A stretch of DNA of 60,000 nucleotides, taken from the NCBI RefSeq assembly GCF_964340395.1, contig NC_135549.1, forward strand, positions 3,482,501 through 3,542,500, in the 5' to 3' direction. The stretch comes from Glandiceps talaboti. Taxonomy: Eukaryota; Hemichordata; Enteropneusta; Spengelidae. The stretch's first letter is position 1, and each line of letters begins with the position of its first letter. The notes beneath the pieces were generated by a model. That model was given only the letters and a program-made list of their open reading frames with translations, did not search any database and was not told the DNA's origin. The position numbers were made by a program, and so were the translations under genes. Shown in pieces: positions 12,901-27,900 of this stretch.

Positions 12901-15900
12901 CAACCTCCGTAAACTGATGGGAGAAGACAAAGCTAAGTATGAACAGAAACTGAAGGAAAGACTAGCCAGAAGACGACAAGGAGGTTAGTTTAGTGCTGAC
13001 ATGTTCTGTTGTAGGTTCTAGTATAGTTTATATGTTTAAATTCAAAAATAGATTTGCATCAAAATATAATTTATATAAATTTAAGACATATGTATTCCTG
13101 TTATTAAAGGGAGCTGATCCAGTTTCAATGGCATAGTAGTCTGTGTGTTCTTAAAACATGAGTAAACACGCTAATCTGGCATTTGACTTTCAGCATCTTT
13201 TGTTACCATCGTTTCTAATAAGTTCACCATACTCCACTGTCTATATACCCATAACCCTGAAGGGTAGAGTAGAGGTAAAATGGAAAGCCTAGGATACCGT
13301 GTGAATTCAGTACGCTTTATAATGAAAACTTGTCATAAGATAAACTGTGTTGGTTTCATTCACTTTCACTATTCAGTTTGTAGCTGACATCAATCTGAAC
13401 GTTAATAGTTGGAAGTGATGTATGGGCCTTGCTAAACAGCTTCCGTAAAAGTTAAACATTTCTAATGTTATTTTAATGGTATAACAGAGTTTGAAAGTAG
13501 CCTTTCAGTTATATTCCCAGGGTTTTGAATTTCAAAAGCAATTATGAAAGCAGTTGGATTATATTTTTTTAACTGGATATATTTTGGTAGATTTAGAATC
13601 TAGCAAAAGAGTGCATAAAAATCAAAGTGCAGCCAAAAATTAATACATTTGCACCACAATTTGCATTATGTGCTATATCTTCTCAATTTAAAATTTGGTA
13701 TGCCTTGTTTTTATCTCGCTACTTTTGAACACAGGAGGAGAAGAAGGAGATGAAGATGGCATCCCTGAAGATGAGGATGAGCAGGATGATCCATCTAAGA
13801 ACCCACTGTTAGACTTGCATAAGAGATTTGAAGATGAAAGAGATGCTCTGATGGCAAAACTGAGAGATTCTGAAGAAACTCTGCTGAATGAGAAACAAAG
13901 ACAAGCAGAGCTGGCAAGGCTGAAGAGAGAGAAGCGGAAAGCTCAGATGGAAGACAACTTTGAAAGTGCAGCTCTAGTCCTAGGGCTTGCAGAGCGCCAC
14001 CAAGCAGCAGCCGAAGAAAGGTGAGAATGAATCTACTACATCTCTAAGTTTTAGTGCATATGCTTTTGTAAGCCCCTTTGGGTGGTGTCTGAAGGAGTGG
14101 GGATGGAGGTGGTGGGTTTCCATGATCTGCCTATCCATACACATATCCAAATCTTTGACATGCAACTGCTGATTTCTTTCAAACCTGATTTAAAAAAGGT
14201 GACATATTACAAGGGACATATGTGTGTAACTTTATTTTGGCGATATTGTCAAATTTTATAGAATAGTGGCCATATTTGCAGATAAAAATCACAATTTACT
14301 GCATAGCTCAAAAACTGTATTACATAGAGATACCATTCAAGTGTCTACCCCATATTATCAGGTGCAACCTTTTGTTTGCATGTAGTACAGTATGAGGGAA
14401 ACGTTTACACATAGTTCTGTAAAATGGTCCTGCTTCATTTCATATTGATAATACAATTAGTAATAAGCAAATGTTAACCTCCTACAGCAGTGATTGATCA
14501 GATCACTTCCAGCATTAACAGAGATGATCATTGTGATACCAAAGATTTAATATGTTGTTTGACCTGTCACAATTTTAGGTTGAAGAATGACAGAACTAGA
14601 CAGGAAGAACTTGCCAAGAAACGTCTTGAAGCATTGCGCAAGAATCGTGAGAGTGGAAAAAAGTCAGAGGAGCCAAGTGATGATATAGTAAACAATGGAA
14701 ATAGGGCTGACATGCAGGTGAGGATTTATATATTAGGCTTTTTGATCAATGAGGTATACATGTACTTTTGTATGATTTCAAGGGTTACAATGATGTATAC
14801 TTTTGTATGATTTCAAGGGTTACAATGATGTTTACTTTTGTATGATTTCAAGGGTTACAATGCGGTATACTTTTGTATGATTTCAAGGGTTACAATGATG
14901 TTAGTTCCTGTTACATTGTATTGATATGTTTATCTGAACCAAGTCAGCACTTAAAGTACTAGTACAGTATTTTCCAGATAAATTTTTTGATCAAAAGTTT
15001 CACATTTTCTCAAATTACTTCAAATTTGTAAGTTTATTTTGGTCCAAAAGTCAAGATTTGTTTGTGTTACAGTGAAAATGTATAATGGCAACCCATGTAT
15101 GTTACAGATTGGAATTAGAGCAGTGTAAGTCTAGATTTTCACATTTTGATTTCATTACAGGATGCTGTGTTGAAGGCACTAGAAAACAAACATGCAAAAG
15201 AGAGAGAAACATTACTACAACTACTACAACATGATGGCCATCAAGAACTACATGATTATGGCACAATAATGACAGAGGAACAACGACAACAAAAATTGGA
15301 AGAATTGGCTATACAGAAACAGCAGCTTGATTCAAGTAAGATGATGCATTCCAATCTTTCACAGTACATTTGGAGTAAACAATATCATTTGCTAATTCTG
15401 TTTATGTTTGAGCTATCACATTTTATTTTTTATCAAATAAATGATTTATAATGCAGATATACTGAGATGTGTATATCTTTATACACAATCAATCTATAAA
15501 AATCAAATAAAAAAAGTTTGAAATATGTTACTTCAGCTAGAAATAAAAAAAAAATGTCCAACTTATCAAAGGCTTACTTTAGACAGCTTTGACATAATTT
15601 GGAAAGAATGTTTCTTGAATAGCTTTCTATTTATTTACAGATGATGTGGTAGGTCGCATGGAGATCCTTCAACAGGCTGCCATTATAAAGATGAGCAGCA
15701 GACAGAAGAAGTTAGAAAGACAGAAAGGTGGAGATGTCAGTAAAGATGAAGTAGTCATTAGCATCATGGCTGACCTACAAGAACAACAGGACAAAGAAAG
15801 TGAAGAAGTGATTGAACAACTACCAAATAAGGTAAGGTACACTATTGAAACATTCCAAATAAGGAAAAGTATTGAGTACAAGATATTCCAAATAAGCAGG

Positions 15901-18900
15901 TATTCAGTATACAAAGTATACCAAATAAGGTAATATATAAGATATTCCAAATAAGGAAAAGTACTCAATACAAGATATTCCAAAGAAGGTATTCAGTACA
16001 AAGTTTACCAACAAGGTAATAGACTGTGATATTCCAAATAAGGAAAAGTATTCAATACAAAACATTCCAAATAAGGTACTAGTATTCCAAATATAGGTAT
16101 TCAATTTGACATGAACAGATAGAACAAAGTCACAGTGATAATGCTTATGATTTGTTAATGAGCTATACTGTTAAAGCATGTAAAATTGAAAAGTACAGCA
16201 TAAAATCCTACAGACTTACACTTCTACATACTTATGATGTACAGGCATTATCATAACAAGGCATATTTGATGACAAATATTGTAAAGGCAGAAATGAAAA
16301 GTAAACTAGAACAATGAGAAAATAAAAAGCTATTGTAGGTATAACTCAGGATTCCAATTGATTTATAAATGTTGGTCACTTTAATATTTACAATGAATAT
16401 TGCTAACCCCATCAGTTGCTCTTTTCTCTTAATTATACAAAGGAGCTGAAAGAGCTGGTAAAATGGCAGGAGGAACAAATCAAAGAAAGAAAACAAAACA
16501 AGAACGAGAATGTTGCTGTGGTACTTCTGAGGAGAGATGAAAGCAAGAAAACAGGAGAGAATGAACTGGTTGAAGCTTTGGAAGGCAAATATGATGCTCT
16601 GAAAGATAAACTTATAGCTGAGGCATTGCTGCATGAGGTAGGAATATTTATTACTGGGAAACCCTCTGCTATGAAATGAGACACATCAAAATATTTTGCC
16701 TCAGTAGGGAAATCCATAAAACCAAATACATACTATCATTAGTTGTTAAGGGAAATGTTTTAAATAATTTGTGCTGTTATATATGATTGTATAGTGATGA
16801 AACCCCATCTGCATCTCACAAATTTACGATGTGTTGACAGATATTTTCATGGTTATAAATATCATTTCATTTTACTGCTGATACATGGATGTCAATTCAG
16901 TATATATGTCCATGATCAATGACCAATATGGCTAACTTGAAGGATTTCCAGTGAATTTTGGTGTATTTTTCATTTAGCAAGTTTTAACAAAAATGTACAA
17001 AAAGTTAGAGCTAGTTGAGCATTAAGTGTAACTGAAATGATGTCAGAATGTTTCCTGTCATCAAAATGAAGTGGTCAAATAAGTATCTGGGTATTCATAC
17101 TGTAGTGCAGACTTTTCTGACCACAGAAAGCTTGAAATTAAGTCTAATGGTCAATAGAGAAATTGGCATTATGCATTGGACTCAAAATAATCAAATAGAT
17201 ATCCTCAGTATATAACTGAATGATGTTCTGAGAGAAAGCATCGCCGTGTAGTAGTTAACATAAACTTAAACAAACTCAAAGTGGATAAAAATGATAACAT
17301 TGAATTATACTTTGTAATAAATTTTTGAATCTTTCTATTCTGAGACTGTCTATATTCAGATGAGTTCAACCTTGTCACAGTGAATAGTCTCATGTAAGAT
17401 CAGTCATCACTTCCATTATTTCTTTAATTCGTTTGTACAGATGGGAGAAGCAGAATGGAAAAGACTTTCAGAGAAAGAAAGGCAAGCTAAAATCATGAAA
17501 CTGAAAATGGAAGAAAGGCGACTAAGAAAAGAAGGAAAGTATGACGAGGCAGCTAAGCTGCTTGGTGATGTCATCAAGACCCAGAATGCATTGGAAAGTT
17601 TGATGGGAGAGAACAAAGCTGATTATGAGAAGAAACTGAAAGAAAGATTGGAAAGAAGGAAGCAAAGATTGGCTGAAGGTATGAAACATCATGTCAAAGT
17701 TCAAGGTATTCTCCACCAATCAGATGCTGGGTTACATTGTTTGTTTATTTGCAAGAATGATTTTGATTGGCCCTTTTAATGTTAAAGATGGCCATCATCA
17801 TTTGATATGTTGAAGTTGCATTATAGCTACACATTAACGTCTATTCATGTTACAAAATAGTGTCAGTGTGTGGTAAGTAAAAGTATATAGTGAAATTAAT
17901 GTTTACTAAAATTGAATTTGTACTTATAAATCATAATAATTTCAGGAATGTCTGAAGAAGAAGTGGATGAACTTGAAAAGAAAGAAGCTTTAGAAGAAGA
18001 AGAGGAACTCAAGAATAAACCCAAACCCAAAAACATTCTTGAAGAACTGGACAGAAGATATGATGAGGTACACACATATTTTGTTAGCTGTCCATTGTTT
18101 TTGTTAAGGCCTTGTAAACTAGGTACATTCTACCCATTGTCCCAAGGTATTTTACCTGGGTTCTTCACCAAAACTCTTTTACATGGCATGGAAGATATAT
18201 ACAAGTTTTACAAGATTTACCCTTCTCTGCTACGGGGGTTCCCAAATGTTATCAAAAACACAAATTATTAGATATTTGGCAAAAACATTGTTAATACTTT
18301 GTTTAATAGCTTTATTTTCTTAAAGATATTAAATATAACACTGCAGGGTTAGACTACCTTCAAAGGATGATTTTATAGACTATCAGATCTCAGTACACAA
18401 AAATCAGAAAGTGGTGTTGGATTCAATGGATAATATTATTACCTTGCTTTAGCCATGAAGCTCAGTTTATCTAGTCCAAAGCACAAATTATTCCACATGT
18501 TTGTACCTTTATCAGTCATGTTATTTACTCTCTTCTGCTTTAGTGAATGAGATTAGTATCACTAATAACTATATCTTGATGTCTAATGTCTGTTTTTGAA
18601 CAGGAAAAAGAAGCTCTGTTGGCAAGTCTTAGAGGTCAAGATGAAAGACTGATGAATGAGAGACTAAGACAAGCTGAGTTAATGAGATTAAAGAGAGAAC
18701 AGAGAAATGCCAGACAGGAGGATAACTTTGACACAGCAGCTATGTTACTTAGACTAGCTGAACATCATGATGATGTGTAAGCAATTTTTTGTGTGTGTGT
18801 GTGAGCACAGACAAGTAAGCTACTTGTCTGTGGTGTGAGCGAGAAAGAAACCCATTGAGATGGAAAGAGAGAAACAGACAGACAATGAGAGAAAGGGGTG

Positions 18901-21900
18901 ACAGAGACAGAAAGAGAGAGTTTACAGATGGTGACATAGATCAGTTAGCTCATCTTTTCAGGTATAATATTATGTGTACAAGCCCTGCTTGGAGCTAGAG
19001 GTATGATAGTGCTGTACAGCATTGATATGATGTAACACTATCAGTAATAGACATCCTTACTACAAGTACAACTTTGTTGTCCTAGTGTGAGAAAAAGATG
19101 GTAACAGGCATCAATAAATAGCTATGATGTTAATCAAGTGTGAAGATGGATATGTAGCTTAAGATGATAACCGTGAAACAGAATGAAGTATGGCACCAAT
19201 TCTTAGCAAAAACACTACAGTAATTACAGTTTTGTATCTTTGTACTGATACAGTGAGGCACGAGAGAGAGCCAGACAGGAGGAGTTAGCAAAACAGAGAT
19301 TGGAGGAAAGAAAGAAAAGAAGACAGGGTGCTAAAGAGAATAGAGAGACAGTAGAGAAGGAAGTCGTTGCTATGCCAGAAGATGGGGATAACGTTGTGGC
19401 TTTACAAGATGCTGTCTTGAAAGAAATGGAGAAGAAACACCAAGCTGAAAGAGAACTACTTGTACAGGTAACTTATAGATGAAGCGTTTTCTTTATGTGT
19501 ACTGATATAGACAGCTGAATGAGCCATAGATTGCTACTACTGTCATCTGTTTGGAAATCAAACCTAACAACATATATGTAGTCTGTTGAATCTGTGTAAC
19601 AAATTATAATTATTAAGATGTATTACAAGAGAAAAGTTGATAAATTTTTGTTCAGATTGTTAGACAGCTGTTGGCAGTCGTAATAAAGAATCGCTCCTCC
19701 ATGTAAAATGTGCTGTCTGTATTACATGTATGCTTCTATGCTGAGATTGAACCTTCACAATAATGATATCAGGGAAAGAAGACAACCCATTCTGACAGCT
19801 ACTGACAAAATCATGTCTTTGAAGTATTAAAAGAACTTAGAAGCAAAGACACACACTGTTTTTCATCCCTGATGTCAATTTTGAACAAAACTTTAAATAC
19901 ATTGATTACAATGACCATCATCATAGAGGCATGTTTGTCAATCTTGTGTCCTGTTATTCCTCTTCAGTTACTACAAGACCAAGAGACCAGTGAAGGCAAG
20001 GAGGCAGCTAGACAATTAGATGAAGATAAACTTAAAGACAGACGAGATGAGTTGAAGGAATGGAGAAAACAGTGGAGAGAAATGGCTTCAGATCCTCAGG
20101 AACAGATGGAGATCTTTCAGGTATTGTTACTTTTAAAATCAAAACAATTACATTTTAACAACTTTGTCTCTTGATTTTGTTAGCCTCCAAATGGCAAAGC
20201 CAAGTCAATCTATTTTGTGCATATAGCAAAGGATATATCACGTACTTGGTGAATTAAAGTAGTTACTGATCGTATTCTTTCAGTTTAAACTATAAAATAA
20301 CTCAATAATACCTCCATGTACATTTGTTTTGGGTCTTCTATGAAGACTTGTTACGAGTGGACAATCTCTATTCTGTGCTTCACACCTTTACCATCTATAC
20401 CTAGTATTTTCTAAATGTGCCACCCCAGCAAAAGATAAATTAGCTGTATAGCGCATGGTACCCTCAATATCTGACAACTGTCAATCACATGGTAATTAGC
20501 ATATTCATGACATCATAATATTGTTTACCCAATAGGAAGCATCAGCATTGGCAGTGGTAGCCCGATTGGCTGAACTATCTAAGAAGTCAGAGGGTGACGC
20601 TCCAACAGAAAATGATGTCCAGGTAGCATTGCTGGCTGATTTACAACAACAACAAGACCAAGAAAGTCAATATCTGATGGCAGACCTAAACACTAAGGTG
20701 GGTACTGCAAATTCTTTGGCAAAATGTTCTATACCAGTCATACTGTGATTGCTGGGATCCAACGAACCATATCTCATCTTGTAAACAATAATTTGTACCT
20801 GAACGAAGCTTATCAGATGTTTATATAAACATTGCATGAGAGGACAAGAGAATGGGCAGATGCTGTGGCAACATCAGTTTGTAAACAAAGAATTGAGTTA
20901 TGTGAGTGTATAAAGGAGGTAGATATTTGGGTATATTGTCAATTTTTGTCGATGAATCATCCGCGTAATAAACACAATCTGTTAAACATCTTTAATACAT
21001 TTATGACGGCTCCAGCTCTACTTTATTTATGGATCTTGGATCTCTCATCATCAAAAGTATAACTCCATGTGTTAATCTGGTTAACAGCAGGCTGAATGCA
21101 TTTAGTTTATCAAGAATACTTTATTAGTCAGATACAAGTTTGTGTTTATTTCCTCACAAACATCCACACATTTCCCAGCTTTAAATATATTTGTTCTCCT
21201 ACTCAGACTGCAGCAACTTTGAAGCAGCTGAAAATAGTACAGAACATGGCAAGAACTCAGAAATGGTATGATAATGTGGCAGGAGTGCTCTTTGATGTAA
21301 CTCAGAAAATGACCACAGAGGATAAAATGGTGAAAGCCTTGGAAGAGAAATATGATGCACTCAGAGATAAGTTGCTGGCTGAGGTAAAAGAAGTAATTTA
21401 ATCTTTAATATCCCTTCTGTAACAGAAGAGAGTGAAATCTTCTTATTACATTATGTTAGGGACGATCGCACAATGTCACACAAGCTCAATAAGCGAACTT
21501 TGTTCATTTAGGGGGGAAGAGGTCTGGTGTCATTTTGATTGATGAACTTCATTTTCGCACTCCTAACCAAATTTCAAAATCTTTCATGCCTTCAATGATA
21601 ACAGCTTCAGCAATCTGTATTTACTTCCGAAATGTTGATAAGTTGATAAAATTTACTTCTAATGTGACATACAGTGCTGGGTTTCTCGGTAGTATTTAAT
21701 GTGTTTACCATCATCTCAGTAAACAGGTTCATAAGGTTGGAAATTCATGTTTACCATCATGTTTTTACATTGCATCAATCATAGTAGTGTGACCGCTACA
21801 TTTTGCATCATGGATTACATCATATATAAACGTGTGATGTCACACATTCGTTTAGGAAGAGGGGATTTTGTCCTAAAAGAACATCCCATATGTTTATAGC

Positions 21901-24900
21901 TTTAAAGGCCACATGATTCATTCTCAGATTCTCACATTTGTGTCAATTTATCATTATGAGTAGACATGATCATTCTTAAGTTTTGTTGAATGCAACATTT
22001 TTCTATAACTTTGCCAGACATATATTTTTTTCTCACTTAATGGTTAAACTTTGATCTATTAAACAGAAATATGCAGAGCACTGTTGTTTGAATTCTGTCC
22101 ACTGTTTGATTAATGTACTTCATCAACAGGCACTATTGAAACAATTGGGAGAATCAGAGTGGGCTAAGCTGACTGAGAAAGAAAGACAAGCCAAGTTGAT
22201 GAAAATGAAACTGGAAGAGAAAAGATTAAGAAGAGAAGGAAAATTTGATGAAGTGTCAGCTTTGCTTGGAGAAAGCTTACAAAATGAAACAGGTTTGTCA
22301 TTTGTAATATCCTCATGGAATGTATTTTAATACTTTTTATTTAATTTTGTATTTTAATACTTTATTTTAATGAGGGCAAAAATAGTTGACAAAACAACTA
22401 ATCGAGTTTTGTCCTCAGAAAAAAACAACAACAAAGCATAACAAAACAAAACAAAAACATACATATCACACAAATCCGGAGAAGTATTTAACTAAATTCG
22501 GAAACAATTACTCACAAATCTTAAAAGAAAGAACAAAATGGTATACATCAAATAATACTGGCTACGAAGATGGCTCTTGAAATTAGCTTTGAACGTACTC
22601 CGTCTTAATTTGTTGGGAAGATTTCTAAATAAATCAATGCCATCTTCAAATAAAAAATGACAAATTTGACAACATGACACAGGTTAGTAATTTGTCATAT
22701 CATACTTATAGAATGCCTTGATTTGTCACAAAGATTATGAAGTAAATTTGTCACCTTCTGAAAAGAAAAGATCATAAAGTTTGTGTAGATGTAGATTTTA
22801 GACTAGCTGTGTTTACTAATTTAGGAAAAGAGTCTGTTTGTAATTAGACAACACTTGCCCAAAAATGATATTTGTATTGTAGCAGGATGATAAACTAGAA
22901 ACCAAAGAGTGAGTGTTGATACACATTCAAAGTAATTTGGCATTTAGTGAAGTCTTTGAGATTGTTTCTTTCTGTTAGACCAATAAATCAATTTGTTTTT
23001 AAAATATCATTTCAGTTGAACAATTTGTTTAAACTATGTGAGTGGAATTCATTCATTCATCTGTGTATGCTTGCATTTGTACAGCCTTTGATGCACACTC
23101 ACACCATTTCTTTTAAACCTGACACAAAGATGGCAAATCTGAGAGTAAGCCATGATACAATTATAAGCTTTAGAATGAATACAAGATTTCAATGAATGAC
23201 TAGAATCAGTACTATCATTCAGGTTAAGTAAGGAAAGTAAAGGAAGGAAAGTATTTTAAAAAGATCATTTTGTTTTTATAGCCACATTACATATCTGCAT
23301 TTATGTCTTGCAATACTTTCTTTTGTCAGAGCTTGCTCGTCTTCTGGGAGACACAAAAACCAAGCAGAAAGAAAAACTTCAAGAGAGATTGGAAAGAAGA
23401 AAACAACTGAAAGCAGAGAGAGGAGAAGCTGGATTACCTACTGATGATGAAACTCTGGATGAAATACAAGATGAAGAAGACAAACAGATAGAAGAAGAGG
23501 AAAAGAAAAAGAGAAGGGTAAGTGATTTGGAAAGGTTTTGTGTCAAATTATGTGAGGTGAAGGTGGTTGATGATTATTTAATTTTCTTTACAATAAGTAC
23601 TAGAAGCATTGTTGAGCCTCAGATGAATATTTTTATAATTTCTTCTTTCTCCCCTTTTTCATTGAAATAATTTCTGTACAAAAAATGAAGGAGGTTAATG
23701 AGTAAAATTGCTGTAAGACAAAACAAAGTTATTAATAGTTGGTTGATTTGTAAGTGTATAACTGAAAATGATTTACATTGTTGGAAATATAGAACATTCT
23801 ACTAGATCTGAACAACCATTTTGAAGACGAGAAGGAAGCTTTGCTAGCAGCATTGAGAGGGCAGGATGAGAGGTACATGACAGAAAGGGAAAGACAATTT
23901 GCCTTGGCTAAACTTAGGAAAGAGCAGAGACAACTAAAAGAAGAGGAGAGATTTGACAGTGCTGCTATGATCTTTGGTATTGCCCAGGAAAATGAAGCCA
24001 CTAGACGGGCAAGGTATGTACCGTACTCTTCACTTTTATCTTCTTCGTTTATTAGTGCACAAATGAAAATCCATGCAGACATCATTTATATAGTGTTAGT
24101 TTTGAAAACTTTGAAACATTGCCCTCAGTTCAGTGGTATGTACCTAGTATATCCCCTCCAGTGTTAGTTTCGAACACTTTGAAACATTGCCCTTAATTCA
24201 GTGGTAAGTATGTCCCCTCTAGTGTTAGTTTTGAAAACTTTGAAACATTGCCCTCAGTTCAGTGGTATGTACCTAGTATGTCCCCTCCAGTGTTAGTTTC
24301 GAACACTTTGAAACATTGCCCTCAATTCCGTGGTATGTCCCCTCTAGTGTTAGTTTTGAACACTGTGAAACATTGCTGTTAGTGGTATGTCCCCTCTAGT
24401 GTTAGTTTTGAACACTTTGAAAGATTGCCATTCAGTGGTATGTCCCCTCTAGTGTTAGTTGTAAAAATGTTGAAACATTGCCCTCCTGTGATTTAGTCCT
24501 GTACACTTGCAGATGCATTGCCCTCTGGCAATTTGATCTGAATCATACTATTAAGTCTCACTTCCCAGACTAGTGACTATATGTACACTTCATCCTTCAA
24601 GTGGCAAAAGAACAAAGTGATGACATAACTTTGCTCCATCTGTCTGTAACTCTGCACACACTACTACTGCTATTATACAAGAGCAAAGTATCATTGTCTT
24701 GAAACAAAACTATTAACTTTCACTTTAATTAATAATGTCTCCTCCATGGTCAAGTGTTAAATTTAATACCTATTTTTAGCTGTGTCAGACACCATGCTCA
24801 TATAGTCTGGATGTTTCATATAAGCTTCACATACCCTGTGGGCTCATTACATACATATTCTAACGGCCTGTGCCATACTGATATATTGTGAATATTGATA

Positions 24901-27900
24901 TTTTAGAAAATTCTATGCATATTTGCATCTTCTATGTATGATTTTGGAAATTTATTTTGGGACAGAATATGTTATGTTTTATAGTATCAGTGAAGTTAAT
25001 ATAACACCAACATACTACCTATCAGACAAGTGGTATGTTGTTATGAATGCAGTTTTAAAATGGCCTTGATCTTGACTTTGTGAATGTAATAAACATTATA
25101 TACATTTGTACTTGTAAGTTGTAATTTTCTGAAAGATTGGCTTTGATACAGTCCACAGCAATATATCATACTTATTTTGGACTATGTCTTCAAATGGTCT
25201 AAATAATTCATGCAATTCATTTTCCAAAATAGTCATTGATATAGATATGGTTGCTATTTATATTTTAATCATTGTGTTCATCTCAGTCAAATACCAAATG
25301 TCATAATAACAAACAAGTCATCCCATTTAATTCATTAACCATTCTCATCTAGAATAGGTCAACCATAGCATGGAAGGCAATAGAATATTCTACTTTGTAG
25401 GAAGTGGTGGTGAATTATTCTGTGTTCTTACCTTTCTTACCTATGTCTCATAGAATAGTCCAGTAATTGCAATGAAAACAATAAGAATATACCACACTAT
25501 AATAAGTTACAGGTGTATCACCTTACATTCAATATTTCTTACCTATGTCTCATAGAATAGTTCAACCATTGCATTGAAAACAATAAGAATATACCACGCT
25601 ATAATAAGTTACAGGTGTATCACATTACATTCAATATGTCTTACCTATGTCCCATAGAATAGTTCAACCATTGCAATGAAAACAATAAGAATATACCACA
25701 CTATAAAGTTACAGGTGTATCACCTCACATTCAATATGTCTTACCTATGTCTCATAGAATAGTTCAACCATTGCAATGAAAACAATAAGAATATACCACA
25801 CTATAATAAGTTACAGGTGTATCACCTCACATTCAATATTTCTTACCTGTGTCCCATAGAATAGTTCAACCAGTGCAATGAAAACAATAAGAATATACCA
25901 CGCTATAATAAGTTACAGGTGTATCACCTTACATTCAATATTTCTTACCTGTGTCTCAGAGAATAGTCCAACCATTGCATTGAAAACAATAAGAATTTAC
26001 CACACTATAATAACTTACAGGTGTATCACCTTACATTCAATATTTCTTACCTGTGTCTCAGAGAATAGTCCAACCATTGCATTGAAAACAATAAGAATAT
26101 ACCACGCTATAATAAGTTACAGGTGTATCACCTTACATTCAATATTTCTTACCTGTGTCTCAGAGAATAGTCCAACCATTGCATTGAAAACAATAAGAAT
26201 TTACCACACTATAATAACTTACAGGTGTATCACCTTACATTCAATATTTCTTACCTGTGTCTCAGAGAATAGTCCAACCATTGCATTGAAAACAATAAGA
26301 ATATACCACGCTATAATAAGTTACAGGTGTATCACCTTACATTCAATATTTCTTACCTGTGTCTCAGAGAATAGTCCAACCATTGCATTGAAAACAATAA
26401 GAATATACCACACTATAATAAGTTACAGGTGTATCACATTACATTCAATATTTCTTACCTGTGTCTCATAGAATAGTTCAACCATTGCATTGAAAACAAT
26501 AAGAATATACCACTTTGTAATAAGTTATGGGTGAATTATCCTGTCATCACCCTTACTCACCTATGTCTCATAGAATAGTTTGATCCTTGCTCAAAAAACA
26601 ATAGGAATTTACTACTCTGTAACAAGTGATGGGGTGAATCATCCTTTGATCATGTGTTCTTACCTATGTCTCAGGGAATAGTTCGTTCATTACACAGAAA
26701 ACAATAGGAATTTACTATTCTACGGTACACATAGTATTATTATATAATTCGACTGCAGAATAAAAACAAAAGGAATACATACTCTACAATAAGTGGAGGA
26801 GGTGTCATCATATTTGAATCCTTCCTCCCCTATATCCTCTAAAATGGTTCACCCATTGCATGGAAAACAATCAAAATGCACCACTGTAAAATGTATGATG
26901 GGGAGGGTGGGGTGTCATCGAATCTGTAATGTTCACTTTTCTCACCACATTTTCCAGACATTGAACACAATAGGAATATATCACTCTAGAGTGAATGATG
27001 CCAAACTTCAGGTATCCAATGTAAATACTTCTTTACCTATGCATTCTAGAATCAGATATAAAGGCTTTGGTGCCTATTACCTCTAGAATTCATACCACCA
27101 ACAGTACCACCATTGCAATCAAAATAATATGATTACACCAATCTATAATTATAGTAGGGGAACATGTAGACAAATTGTCAAATATATACCCCTTGGTACC
27201 TATCTCATAAACTATGGTTCAAACCCGGCATTGAATACTATGGGGGTTATACCATTTCTATAGTTACCAAGGGGGAGGTGTAAACAAATTGTAATAGATA
27301 CCCTTCGGTACCTATCTCATAAACTATGGTTCAACCATAGTGTTAGAAACAAAAAGGTTATACCATTTCTATAGTTACTAAGGGGAGGTGTTTAGAATTA
27401 ATATAAACCCTTTGGTACATATGTCCTTAATAATGGTTTTACCATGGCCTTGAAAACAATAGAGTCAAGTTCTTTGACATAGCATGTAATTCATGGAAGC
27501 AATTATATATAATACTTTTACATTCTTCAGAACCAATAACCTCAACCATGACTTTGAAGACAATACGGATATAGCATTTTATAATATATGATGGCAAGTG
27601 ATGTGTAAACATGTAGCTGTATAGAGTGAACCCATGCCCATTAAGTTAATTAATGTTACCTATTATTCCAATAATAATGATGCTGACCTGAATGATCCAT
27701 CAACTAGATTAAAGCTAGTAACATTTGTGGAGACCAAGATGAAAGCTAGTAACAATTTAGAAACCAACACATGTGACATTTGTTGTGACCATTTTGTTTT
27801 CTCTTTTTTTTTTTAGTTATTATACCATAATTTACACCAAGTTTTAGTATTGCAACAATTAAATCAGAATTGTGCAAACTGTGACATTGAAACACAATAT

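Noticed and set aside
25878-26471. 197-codon open frame on the + strand
   Set aside because: It is the 102-bp satellite read in a stop-free frame; the peptide repeats every 34 residues and has no splice or domain support.
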